31,500 nt of DNA from OFTM10 sp964196195 (GTDB taxonomy: Bacteria; Actinomycetota; Acidimicrobiia; Acidimicrobiales; Aldehydirespiratoraceae), in assembly GCA_964196195.1 (NCBI GenBank), contig CAXMSE010000011.1:1-31500 (forward strand), read 5' to 3'. Position numbers and translations under genes: made by a program. The first letter of the stretch is position 1, and every line of letters begins with the position of its first letter. The notes under the pieces were generated by a model that was not told the DNA's origin, ran no database searches, and saw nothing but the letters and a program-made list of their open reading frames with translations. Shown here piece by piece: positions 1 to 6,959 of this stretch.

Positions 1-1
1 G

Positions 2-325
2 TCGGGACTGCTCACCGGCAAGTACCGCGATGGTGTGCCTGAGGATTCACGAGCTGCGCTGGATGGCTACGAGTGGCTGGTCGAACGCATGACCAGCGCT
101 GAGCTCGTCGCGCGGGTCGAGAAGCTTCGACCCATCGCCGACCGCCTCGGTTGCACGATGGCACAGCTCGCCTTGGCGTGGTGCACGAAGAACCCGAACG
201 TCTCGACTGTCATGACCGGCGCGTCGCGAGTCGAACAGGTCGTGCAGAACTTTGAGACGCTCGACGTGATCGACGCCCTCACCGACGAGGTGAAGGAAGA
301 GATGGAAGCGGCGATCGCAGGCTGA
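2..325 (+). CDS. Aldo/keto reductase, C-terminal part (gene cut by window edge)
   Basis: The reading frame is open from the first bases of the window and ends in TGA at 323-325, so only about 107 C-terminal residues are visible. The segment SGLLTGKYRDG, then QLALAWCTKNPNVSTVMTGA, then a run of predicted helix rich in Glu and Lys, is the usual end of NADP-dependent aldo/keto reductases of the YghZ / potassium-channel beta-subunit branch. In that family this part forms the last strands of the TIM barrel and contacts the 2'-phosphate side of the cofactor. The catalytic Asp, Tyr, Lys and His lie upstream of the window, so activity cannot be judged. The substrate is unknown. No partner gene is visible on this side: the next gene starts about 170 bases downstream with no overlap. 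Confidence 0.85.
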   Translation, partial: SGLLTGKYRDGVPEDSRAALDGYEWLVERMTSAELVARVEKLRPIADRLGCTMAQLALAWCTKNPNVSTVMTGASRVEQVVQNFETLDVIDALTDEVKEEMEAAIAG

Positions 326-497
326 TCGGGGCGCCAATCGGTCCCCGGTAGCGTGAGAAGCCATGGAGTAGCCGACTTCCGCCTTTCGTCAGTTGCCGAC
401 ACTCTGACTCGTTCTTCTGTCAGAACGGCTCGCACCGTGTCCGGTGTCAGTGCGGACCGCCAGGAACCAACCGCCTCCGCTCGACGTCTCAATTGCG

Positions 498-902
498 ATG
501 CGACGTTTCTCACGAGTCATTCTCATCTCGGTGGCGGTCATTTCGGTAGCGCTCTTGGTGTCATGCGGTGACACTGACGCCCCAGCCGCGACAGCCAGTA
601 TCGAGATCACCGCGCGAGCGGGACCCACGTGCCCGGTCGAAACCGATCCGCCGTCACCGGAGTGTGCGGCGCGTCCGGTGGACACCGCGATGATCGTCAT
701 CACCGACCCCCAGGGGAACGAGGTTGGTCGCGGCACCACCGGGTCCGACGGCAGGGTCATCATCGACGTCCCCCCAGGCGAGTTCATCGTTGTCCCCCAA
801 CCAGTGGAGGGTCTTCTCGGTACGGCTGCGACGCTGGCGGTGACAGTCGCCGATGGCCAGACACTGCACGTCACCGCCGACTACGACACAGGTATTCGCT
901 GA
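498..902 (+). CDS. Small lipoprotein with carboxypeptidase-regulatory-like domain
   Basis: This 134-residue protein starts at ATG 498, which gives a compact signal peptide (MRRF, a hydrophobic run, then lipobox LLVSC). A GTG 54 bases upstream would add an unlikely long hydrophilic N-terminus. The mature protein is a single beta-rich domain. It opens with a GPTCPVE...PPSPECAARPV pattern, in which two cysteines probably form a disulfide, and continues with IVITDPQGNEVGRGTT, DGRVIIDVPPGEF and VVPQPVEGLLGTA. This layout matches the carboxypeptidase-regulatory-like / Ig-like domains common on actinobacterial and Chloroflexi surface lipoproteins. It is probably anchored on the outer face of the membrane. 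No binding partner can be inferred, and it appears to be monocistronic. Confidence 0.8.
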   Translation: MRRFSRVILISVAVISVALLVSCGDTDAPAATASIEITARAGPTCPVETDPPSPECAARPVDTAMIVITDPQGNEVGRGTTGSDGRVIIDVPPGEFIVVPQPVEGLLGTAATLAVTVADGQTLHVTADYDTGIR

Positions 903-1019
903 AATCAGGAGTGCCGAGGCCGGTCGACATGGATGTGGCGACGCCAGGGGGCTTGCGGACGTGCCGTGGGAGGAGTCGGCAGATGGTCGCGAACCGCGCC
1001 TCCCGCCTGTTCTGTCTCA

Positions 1020-1187
1020 CAGAACCACCTGTGACTCGTTCGTGCCTGCCGCACAGCTCCTTACTCGTTCTTCGTCGGAGATCGGATCGAGCTCGATCTT
1101 GTTGGGCAACAACTGATCGGGGGCCCGCTCCATATCGGCAGCGAGATCTTCCACGGAGCGTGCTCCTCGAACGCGGGATGTGAGAGA
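1020..1187 (-). other. Open frame continuing past the stop of the downstream-facing lipoprotein; possible remnant
   Basis: On the minus strand the reading frame of the lipoprotein gene (1188-1862) stays open for 56 more codons after its TGA, ending in TGA at 1017-1019. The conceptual peptide has a gene-like look (SVEDLAADMERAPDQLLPNK, then IELDPISDEERVR). There is no separate start with a ribosome binding site, although an internal ATG precedes ERAPDQ. It could be a lost C-terminus, a remnant of another gene, or chance. The rest of 903-1187 shows nothing recognisable. Confidence 0.2.
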
Positions 1188-1862
1188 TCAGCCGGTGGCA
1201 TCCTCTTCGGGTAGCTCGATCGGCGTGAGATCCGCTGACGGGACGACCACGACATCGACCGCAGCATCGCCGTTCTCGTAGCGGTAGGTGATCTCCATCG
1301 GAGTTGTGACGATACGTAGGGTGAGTTGCCCGCCAGAGGCCAGGCCGAATACCGAAGCTTCGAAGTCGGCTTCGTAGGTGTTGGTGTCGGCATCGCCTGG
1401 GAGCCACCTTACGGCTGTGGGATTACGCAGCGCCTCGAGGGCGTCGGTAACCGCGAGTGGCTCGTCGGCCACCCACTGCTCGTCGCCGTCCTGGCGGACC
1501 CAAGTGGTGCCGTCGGCGGTGATCGCGTAGTGAATCAGCGCCTCGCTCGATGAGACGTGAAGCTCGGTTGCTCCGTCGACGGTTCGCCCGTCGATCCGCA
1601 GCGCTTCCTGGTCGCCCACAGAAGTGATCGACGTGAAGGCGTAGCCGGCCGGGATGGCCCCGAGGTCGGTCTGCAACGACGCCGGTGCGGGGGTCGAGGT
1701 CGTCGCCTCTGCGGTGCTCGTCGTGGTGATGACACGCGCAGCGGTCGTGGTCGGGCCGGCGCTCTCGGCGTCCGACGAGTCGGCGCACCCTGCGGCCGCG
1801 ATGAGAAGGACGACGGTGGTCGCGAGCAGCAGGATGTGGCTACGCCCGCGGCCTCCCGTCAT
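1188..1862 (-). CDS. Secreted lipoprotein, LppX/LprG-like fold possible
   Basis: This 224-residue protein starts at ATG 1862. The signal peptide ends in lipobox IAAAGC, followed by a Thr/Ala/Ser-rich linker (TTTSTAEATTSTPAP) of the kind that lifts a domain off the membrane. The folded part (about residues 65-224) alternates strands: LRIDGRTVDGATELHV, IHYAITADGTTWVRQDGD, EADFEASVFGLASGGQLTLRIV, MEITYRYENGDAAVDVVV. That pattern of long antiparallel strands recalls the mycobacterial LppX/LprAFG lipid-carrier family, but I see no diagnostic motif, so function is left open. It lies 41 bases behind an exported protein on the same strand (1904-2980) and is probably co-transcribed with it. Confidence 0.75.
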   Translation of the reverse strand: MTGGRGRSHILLLATTVVLLIAAAGCADSSDAESAGPTTTAARVITTTSTAEATTSTPAPASLQTDLGAIPAGYAFTSITSVGDQEALRIDGRTVDGATELHVSSSEALIHYAITADGTTWVRQDGDEQWVADEPLAVTDALEALRNPTAVRWLPGDADTNTYEADFEASVFGLASGGQLTLRIVTTPMEITYRYENGDAAVDVVVVPSADLTPIELPEEDATG

Positions 1863-1903
1863 CTCCCGAACCCTCGCCGTGGTCGATCGGTCGCTGGTTC
1901 GGC

Positions 1904-2980
1904 TCAGGTGTCTTCGCCGCTGCGTTCGTCGTGCTTCTTGTCGCGGCCGTGTTCCTCGACCGGTGTATTCACGTCTGGATCAGAGCCGCGCTCGCACTTG
2001 ATCTTCGGGTCGACCTTCAGCGCCATCGTGTCGTCGTCCTTCAGCTTCAACTTGAGCTTGAGCTCGGCATGATCCGCGAACCGCACCTTCACCTCATGGC
2101 CGTGCATTTCGACCTCGATCGCCTCGGGTGCGCTGACATCGCCGATCGTGCCGTCGGCGTTGTTATTCCAGCTGACTGAGACGGGTGTTCCGTCGCATAG
2201 CGCACCGCTCCAGCTCTGCGGCAAGCTGGCAAGGTCGGCTGCTGCGACCCGCATCTTCTCGTCCTTCACCTTCAGAGCGACTTTCAAAGAAGCGTGTCCA
2301 GCGTCGTACTCGTCGTCGGCGGTGGTGTGGACCTCCACCTCGAGTTTGAGGTCGGCCCGCTGGGCGAGGGCATTGGTGAACCGGATCTTGACCTCCGTCT
2401 CGATCTCGTCGGTCTCGATCTCGGTTTCGGGCTCCGAGATCGTCCAAGAGAGCGCGCTGCCGGCTGCGGCTGCGGCGGTGACGGCTACGTCGGTGAGGGT
2501 GGGGGTGCCGTTTTCCTCGCCCACGGTGAAAACAACGGTGGTCTCTTCGCCGAGAACGGTGCCAGCCCAGGTGTGCGTGCCGAGAAGGTCGGCGAGTGCT
2601 CCCGTGCGTACCTTTGTCTCCAGCTTGTGCTCTTTGGCCTTGACCTCGACGCGGGTGCCGGTTTCGGAGTTCTCGAAGCGCACCCGGCGGTTGTCGACCT
2701 TCGTGGCGACATAACCCACAGCCGCCGCGGCTTCGCCTGTGCCAGGGTCGATCACCGGTTCGCCGGTGGCCGGATCGGCCACATCGTGGAGATCGACGGA
2801 GGTGAGGTAGCCGTTGGTGTCGGTGTCGACGACCACGATCAGGCCCGGCAAGAGCGTGGGGACGACGGTGAGCGTCGACTCTGGAGGCTCGACGGCCGGT
2901 TCAGCTGCGAATGCAGTGGGTGCCATCACGAGGACAACAAGAGCTGCGACCAGAACTGCGAATATTGGCCTTTTCGACAT
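1904..2980 (-). CDS. Exported beta-rich protein of unknown function
   Basis: This 358-residue protein starts at ATG 2980 behind a strong ribosome binding site (AGGAGG on the minus strand, 2988-2993, 7 nt from the start). It has a Sec signal peptide (VLVAALVVLVMAPTAFA, cleavage after AFA). The mature chain is made of strand-turn-strand units very rich in alternating charged and hydrophobic residues, for example VEVKAKEHKLETKVRTG, EIETDEIETEVKIRF, LKVALKVKDEKM and HAELKLKLKLKDDD. A PATGEPVIDPGTGEA segment near residue 75 looks like a calcium-loop-like turn, but no EF-hand is present. The C-terminus is hydrophilic (DKKHDERSGEDT) with no anchor, so it is probably released. I do not recognise the family. 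It is the first gene of a likely two-gene unit with the lipoprotein behind it. Confidence 0.75.
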   Translation of the reverse strand: MSKRPIFAVLVAALVVLVMAPTAFAAEPAVEPPESTLTVVPTLLPGLIVVVDTDTNGYLTSVDLHDVADPATGEPVIDPGTGEAAAAVGYVATKVDNRRVRFENSETGTRVEVKAKEHKLETKVRTGALADLLGTHTWAGTVLGEETTVVFTVGEENGTPTLTDVAVTAAAAAGSALSWTISEPETEIETDEIETEVKIRFTNALAQRADLKLEVEVHTTADDEYDAGHASLKVALKVKDEKMRVAAADLASLPQSWSGALCDGTPVSVSWNNNADGTIGDVSAPEAIEVEMHGHEVKVRFADHAELKLKLKLKDDDTMALKVDPKIKCERGSDPDVNTPVEEHGRDKKHDERSGEDT

Positions 2981-3143
2981 GTCAGTGCCTCCTAGTTCGA
3001 GTGCCCCCAGGGCAACGGAAGGTCGCGCACTGACTACACGTCACCGCCGGTATGGATAGTTTGGCCAGGCATCTCCCGCCAGCCCATTCGTCGATCTCGA
3101 GCCGAGGCTTCAGAGGATCGTCAGCGATGAGGGCGATGTTCAA

Positions 3144-3180
3144 GAGAGCCGATCCGTGACCTGTTCTTCGCCTGAGAACG
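3144..3180. repeat. Copy A of a dispersed intergenic repeat (partner at 8563-8599)
   Basis: The first 26 bases of this 37-base stretch match 8563-8588 with only two differences, and the last five bases also agree, with the spacing kept. The core is CGTGACCTGTTCTTCG. Read on the minus strand both copies would encode EEQVT(D/N)RLS in the same frame, with one silent and one missense change. It lies in the intergenic space upstream of the exported protein gene at 1904-2980 and downstream of the permease gene (3217-4074). Confidence 0.6.
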
Positions 3181-3216
3181 GTTGATCGGTGCGAGAAGCC
3201 TCAGCCCGGCACCGGC

Positions 3217-4074
3217 TCAGGTGGCGATTGCGAAGAGGACGACGGTCGTAGCACCCAACGCACCTCCAAGGATCTGGATCGGCCAAACCCGTTCCTTGAG
3301 AAGCTTCCAGGCCAGAGCGATCGACACTCCCGGGGAGAGACCGATGAGGGCTGACCCGATTGCCGCGTTGCCTCGTTGGTAGGTGATGGCGGCGAGAATG
3401 AACGCGACGACACTCGTGCATCCAACCATCGACCCGAACTTGAGCGTTGCGGGCCGGAAGCGCACCGAAAGCCCGATCGCTCGGCTGGAGATGGGGATCA
3501 CCACTATCCCGGCCAGGGTCAACACGAAAGCAGGTGCTGCTCCGGCCTCATCGGAAACGAACGACAGGCAAAGCCCGGCCAGCCCGGTGAGAGCCCCTAC
3601 CGCGGCGGCACTCGCCAGGATCGGACTGGAACGCAACTCGCCCAGCTTCGGTAGCCGGTCTTCGCTCGCCAAGAGCACGACGGCCGGTATTGCCACCAGA
3701 ACGCCGATTATCTCCAAGATCACCAACGATTGGCCCACCAAGACCCCCAGCAGGGTGGGAATGATCAGCGCGAACACAGCAAAGACGGGAGCGAAGACGA
3801 CGATCGGACCGACAGCCATGCCCCGGTAGAGGAGAGGGCGAGCCGCCGACATCGAAACCCCCGCGGCGACGGCCCACCAGATGTCGTTACCGATGAAATG
3901 GTCGTCGGAAAACAACAACAGATACGAGCCGCTCAAGGCCGCCCCCACCGTCGATGCCACAAAGGCGATTCCGGCCGGGGTGTTCGGCGACCGGTCCGTT
4001 CGACCTCCCACGCCGGCCACCAGATCGCCGATGCCGAACATGGTTGCTGCCAGCGTTCCGAGCAGGATCGTCAA
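3217..4074 (-). CDS. DMT-superfamily (EamA-like) permease
   Basis: This 285-residue, almost wholly hydrophobic protein has about ten membrane segments arranged as two halves of five, the standard layout of drug/metabolite (EamA) transporters. The second half ends with IALAWKLLKERVWPIQILGG, then ALGATTVVLFAIAT, the characteristic re-entrant end of the family (a charged KERVWP loop before the last helix). Substrates in this superfamily range from amino acids to drugs and cannot be assigned. The start used is TTG 4074. It has no Shine-Dalgarno sequence of its own but overlaps the stop of a 9-codon leader frame (4071-4100) that does have one, so re-initiation is likely. The gene appears to stand alone. 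Confidence 0.85.
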   Translation of the reverse strand: MTILLGTLAATMFGIGDLVAGVGGRTDRSPNTPAGIAFVASTVGAALSGSYLLLFSDDHFIGNDIWWAVAAGVSMSAARPLLYRGMAVGPIVVFAPVFAVFALIIPTLLGVLVGQSLVILEIIGVLVAIPAVVLLASEDRLPKLGELRSSPILASAAAVGALTGLAGLCLSFVSDEAGAAPAFVLTLAGIVVIPISSRAIGLSVRFRPATLKFGSMVGCTSVVAFILAAITYQRGNAAIGSALIGLSPGVSIALAWKLLKERVWPIQILGGALGATTVVLFAIAT

Positions 4075-4100
4075 GATTCGATCGGGTTGTTTTGCGTCAT
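4071..4100 (-). CDS. Nine-codon leader frame coupled to the permease start
   Basis: ATG at 4100 opens MTQNNPIES and stops in TGA, which overlaps the permease TTG as TTGA. A good ribosome binding site (GGAAGG) lies 6 nt upstream of this ATG, whereas the permease TTG has none. Either this is a true coupled leader, or one indel separates an original ATG start from the permease frame. Confidence 0.4.
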   Translation of the reverse strand: MTQNNPIES

Positions 4101-4268
4101 CTTCACCCTTCCCCAGCTCCTGTCGCGTCGAACCGGCACGCGGTGGCAGATGTTACCGTCGAGGCGCGCGGGGGAGTTCAGGACAAATCGACAGGGAGCG
4201 GCAAGTGACCGACGGCTAGCCATTGATCAGCCGGCGTCGCGTGTTCGGCGGCGGGGCGAGAAGCCGCG

Positions 4269-4590
4269 TTGTACTGTGGCCCGCTGGACCAGCGGGTGGG
4301 GACAGCGACAATCCTGTTTTCGGACGTGGTCGCGAGCACGGAGATGCGCGTGGCCCTCGGAGACCCGGCTGCCGAAACTCTGCGTCGCCGCCACGATGCT
4401 CTCCTGACGGGCCTGATCAAATGTTTCGATGGCACCGTCGTGAAGTCGCTCGGCGGCGGGCTCGGCCTGATCCTTCTACGGCGCGACAGCGCTGAGGAGA
4501 GGCAATGGGCCACTGCACTTCTCACCGAAACCGTGGACCTCGCCGATCGACTCGGGATGAAGCTCGTGGTCGAGTCGGCTCGAGTTAATG
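4269..4590 (+). pseudogene. Collapsed adenylate cyclase / ATPase / TPR protein
   Basis: The N-terminal part is a class III nucleotide cyclase start: TATILFSDVVASTEM with the first metal-binding Asp, then AAETLRRRHDALLTGLI and GTVVKSLGGGL. In working enzymes the last motif reads K-x-L-G-D-G; here the second catalytic Asp is Gly. Straight after it, where the rest of the cyclase domain should be, the frame jumps to SAEERQWATALLTETVDLAD, then RLGMKLVVESA, which looks like the final helices of the TPR region that ends cyclase-ATPase-TPR proteins. I read this as a gene of around a thousand codons reduced to its two ends by a large in-frame deletion. The 3' end runs into the antisense of the DUF488 gene (4585-4932). 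No function is expected. Confidence 0.6.
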
Positions 4591-4932
4591 GTCGGCGAGA
4601 ATCGAAGCGAGGGCGACGGCTTGGTTGTGCTCGGTGGCGCGGGCGCTGTAGAGGAGAGTTGTCTGGGACGTAGCGATCATGGCGGCCAGCTGCTCGAGGT
4701 GTGGACTGTCGGCGAGTTCTGCTCGGTAGCGAGCCCGAAACTCGTCCCAACGCTGTGGATCGTGGCCGAACCACTTCCGCAATTCGTTCGACGGCGCGAC
4801 TTCGGGCATCCACGCATCCAAGGCGGCGCGGGCCCGGGAGACTCCTCGGGGCCAGATCCGGTCGACGAGGATGCGTCGGCCGTCGAAGTCCTCGGCCTGT
4901 TCGTAGATGCGCTTCACTGCCACGTCGGCCAT
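4585..4932 (-). CDS. DUF488 family protein (YeaO-like)
   Basis: This 115-residue protein has the DUF488 hallmarks: VKRIYEQAEDFDGRRILVDR followed by IWPRGVSRARAALDAW, then PSNELRKWFGHDPQRWDEF, RARYRAEL and a closing TLLYSARATEHNQAVALASIL. The start ATG 4932 was preferred over the longer frame to 5004 because it places the conserved VKRIYE at the N-terminus and is preceded by a GGGGTGG ribosome-binding-like sequence. The family is widespread; its biochemical role is not established, and the fold contains conserved Asp, Arg and His residues without a proven reaction. The gene ends against the cyclase remnant on the other strand. Confidence 0.9.
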   Translation of the reverse strand: MADVAVKRIYEQAEDFDGRRILVDRIWPRGVSRARAALDAWMPEVAPSNELRKWFGHDPQRWDEFRARYRAELADSPHLEQLAAMIATSQTTLLYSARATEHNQAVALASILADH

Positions 4933-5000
4933 GATCACCACCCCGGTCGCAGGCCCATGGCAGGCGATCCTACGGGTCCGCCACCCGCGGAGGAGAGTGG

Positions 5001-5159
5001 TCACCGCTGGCGGGAGGGGAGGACGGCGCGAAGCGGTGCCGGTTCGTCTTCCAGAGTGGCGACGTGCCTCCGGAGTTCCTTGACGCCCTCACGTCTCTGG
5101 TCCTGGCCGGTACCGTCGATGAGGTGAGCTTCATCGGTGCCTGGCAGCCCGTCCAATAG
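5001..5159 (+). pseudogene. C-terminal gene fragment of unknown family
   Basis: A frame without a convincing start encodes SPLAGGEDGAKRCRFVFQSG and then DVPPEFLDALTSLVLAGTVD, EVSFIGAWQPVQ, ending in TAG 5157-5159. The composition and amphipathic pattern look like real protein rather than a shadow frame, and no gene covers the opposite strand here. I read it as the surviving C-terminus of a lost gene. The family was not recognised. Confidence 0.3.
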
Positions 5160-5162
5160 GCG

Positions 5163-5231
5163 TCAGCCGGCTCGCTGCAGGCAGGTCTTGTTGGGAGGTA
5201 GACCGATCGCCTGGGCCACCCCGTCCTTCAT
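5163..5231 (-). CDS. 22-codon frame overlapping the UPF0316-like gene
   Basis: ATG 5231 overlaps the TGA of the upstream membrane protein gene by the classic ATGA and opens MKDGVAQAIGLPPNKTCLQR plus two more residues before TGA. The coupling suggests a translated small gene or the start of a gene whose remainder is lost. No family recognised. Confidence 0.25.
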   Translation of the reverse strand: MKDGVAQAIGLPPNKTCLQRAG

Positions 5232-5779
5232 GCCGACACCTTGAGACGGGGGCGGCGAGTGTGCACCTGGCGGCAACCTTCCGGCAGGGGGCTGGCGTTG
5301 ACGGCGCGTAGCGAGCGCAGGGTCCAGAAAGCGTCCGGCGCTATGACGGTCACGTCGGCGATGAGGGAGGCGACGGCGATGTCGTCGACTGTCATCGCGA
5401 CCTGGGTCACGGGTCCGCTTGGCCCCGATGCAGTCGACCAGGTGACCGGCCAGCCGCGCGCCCCGAACTCCTCGACGATCTCGGGTACGTGGCCAGAGGC
5501 CACGAGCTGGAGTTCGGTGTAGCCGGGTGCGAGCCGGTCGTTGACCATGAGCCCCAGGGCAGTGCCGGCGGCGACGCCGAGCGCGTATCCGACCAGGCGA
5601 TCCGGGGAGTTGAGGTCGGTAACCAGGTGCGAGAAGGTGAGGGCGAAGACGATTGCCTCGACCGCGGCGATGAGAGCTCCGGCCAGCTTCCGCCCCCGCG
5701 CGGCCGTCGCGACCCGCAATGTCCACAGTCCCACGCTGGCCATCGCCAGAGCCGCCATCATCGGTGCTTCGACACTCAT
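5228..5779 (-). CDS. UPF0316-like membrane protein (DUF5698 plus DUF2179)
   Basis: This 183-residue protein has three membrane segments in its first ~100 residues (MMAALAMASVGLWTLRVATA; ALIAAVEAIVFALTFSHLV; LVGYALGVAAGTALGLMV), followed by NDRLAPGYTELQLVASGHVP and a cytosolic alpha/beta domain of the DUF2179 type (VAMTVDDIAVASLIADVTVI, then APDAFWTLRSLRAV). This is the arrangement of UPF0316 / YebE-type proteins. Related DUF2179 domains have been linked to nucleotide second messengers, but no role is established for this family. The ribosome binding site AAGGAGGAGAT sits directly before ATG 5779. It is divergently oriented to the LmbE operon, with about 390 bases between the two starts. Confidence 0.85.
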   Translation of the reverse strand: MSVEAPMMAALAMASVGLWTLRVATAARGRKLAGALIAAVEAIVFALTFSHLVTDLNSPDRLVGYALGVAAGTALGLMVNDRLAPGYTELQLVASGHVPEIVEEFGARGWPVTWSTASGPSGPVTQVAMTVDDIAVASLIADVTVIAPDAFWTLRSLRAVNASPLPEGCRQVHTRRPRLKVSA

Positions 5780-6078
5780 ATCTCCTCCTTCGGTCGTGCG
5801 CTCGATCAGGGAGCGACGTTCGAAACCTGGTGGTCATGATGAAGGTCGGTGCAGCTGGAGTCGTCAAGATCATCTGAAGATCTCGTCACTATTTCGGAGG
5901 CGATTAGCCCGCGGGCCCCGGAAACCCACAGCAGGTACGGGTTCGCCCGGGATACACGAGCTGAGGGGGGCGTACAACCGGTCCGAGGAGCTGCTCACCG
6001 AGGCGACGGGGGCCGATCCGGGCCCTTGACGCGGTTGAAAATCGCCTGCGGAGCCGTGTGATTCTGTGGTTTCGGCCT
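5780..6078. other. Divergent intergenic region, no clear gene
   Basis: This stretch lies between the UPF0316-like gene and the repeats that precede the LmbE operon. One forward frame contains a protein-like GIHELRGAYNRSEELLTEAT segment (about 5950-6015) without a start, which may be a gene scrap. No promoter can be assigned with confidence on the minus side. Confidence 0.3.
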
Positions 6079-6111
6079 TCTCCAGAAGATCTACCGATCG
6101 TCTCCAAGACT
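6079..6111 (+). promoter_or_regulatory. Triple 11-bp direct repeat, putative winged-helix activator site
   Basis: Three 11-base units follow one another without gaps: TCTCCAGAAGA (6079), TCTACCGATCG (6090) and TCTCCAAGACT (6101). The third unit occupies the -35 position relative to a candidate -10 box, TACGTT at 6129-6134, with 17 bases between. The same arrangement occurs at 21061-21093. Direct repeats at 11-bp pitch overlapping the -35 region are the known binding geometry of OmpR/PhoB-type winged-helix proteins and SARPs. Confidence 0.55.
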
Positions 6112-6128
6112 GGCGGGGGAGGAATTCG

Positions 6129-6134
6129 TACGTT
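6129..6134 (+). promoter_or_regulatory. Candidate -10 box of the LmbE-AzlCD operon
   Basis: TACGTT keeps the three most conserved -10 positions (T1, A2, T6). It lies 17 bases after the triple repeat and about 34 bases before the GTG start at 6168. There is no consensus -35, as expected for an activator-dependent promoter. Confidence 0.4.
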
Positions 6135-6167
6135 CATCTCATCAAGAAACGTTCGAAGGAGCCAGTC

Positions 6168-6959
6168 GTGTCCAACCACCCCCGTCTAGATCATCTGCCC
6201 ACCCGTTTGCTCGGTGTCTGGGCCCATCCCGACGACGAGGCCTATCTCTCGGCGGGTCTCATGGCCCGCATGAGCGACGCCGGTCATGAAGTCACCGTTG
6301 TCACGGCCACCCGGGGCGAGAAGGGCACCGACGATCCGATCCTCTTCGGGTCGGCTCGCTTCGCTTCGTGCCGCGAGTTCGAGCTGCGTCGCAGCCTCGG
6401 CGAGCTGGGTGTCACCGATGTCCGGGTCCTGGGCCACGCCGACGGCGAGTGCGATCTTGTCGACACGCGGTCGGCGGTCGAGTCGATTGCCGCGGTGATG
6501 CGGGAGATCCGTCCCGACGTGGTGATCACATTCGGTCCCGACGGGATCACCGGCCATCCCGACCATCGTGCAGTGTCGTCGTGGACGACGGAGGCGTGGC
6601 GGCGGGTGGGTCACGGCGACCTGCGCTACACCACGATGACCGACGGCTACATCGCCGAGCACGCCGACCTCCACGACGAGATCGGGGTGTTCACCGACTT
6701 CGGACTCGAGGGTCCCTTCTCGGTTGCCGCCGACGAGATTGTCGCCGACTACGACCTGACCGACATCGAGCTCGACCGAAAGCGTCGTGCCCTGGCGGCC
6801 CATGCCACCCAGACCGAGCCGCTCGCCGCCCTGATGGGCGAGGAGACCTATCGGACCTGGTGGCGAAACGAGCGGTTCCGCCGGCCGACGGTGACCGAGT
6901 TGCTCTCGTGCCCGGTAGTCCCCCCATCGGTGGACGCGCCCATGGCGGTTGCAGCATGA
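6168..6959 (+). CDS. PIG-L/LmbE family deacetylase
   Basis: This 263-residue protein is full length for the PIG-L/LmbE zinc-dependent deacetylases. LLGVWAHPDDEAYLSAG carries the defining HPDDE metal-binding motif, followed by VTVVTATRGEKG; the second metal site is at FGPDGITGHPDHRAVS. The family includes MshB (GlcNAc-Ins deacetylase) and Mca (mycothiol conjugate amidase); the substrate here cannot be fixed. The start chosen is GTG 6168 because GAAGGA lies 7 nt upstream; a longer in-frame start at 6066 would run through the repeat operator. The stop overlaps the AzlC start as ATGA, so the two are co-translated. The closing residues PMAVAA are unremarkable. Confidence 0.88.
   Translation: MSNHPRLDHLPTRLLGVWAHPDDEAYLSAGLMARMSDAGHEVTVVTATRGEKGTDDPILFGSARFASCREFELRRSLGELGVTDVRVLGHADGECDLVDTRSAVESIAAVMREIRPDVVITFGPDGITGHPDHRAVSSWTTEAWRRVGHGDLRYTTMTDGYIAEHADLHDEIGVFTDFGLEGPFSVAADEIVADYDLTDIELDRKRRALAAHATQTEPLAALMGEETYRTWWRNERFRRPTVTELLSCPVVPPSVDAPMAVAA

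Noticed and set aside
3711..3720. TCTCCAAGAT as a further copy of the activator repeat
   Set aside because: Single occurrence within the permease coding sequence with no 11-bp neighbour.
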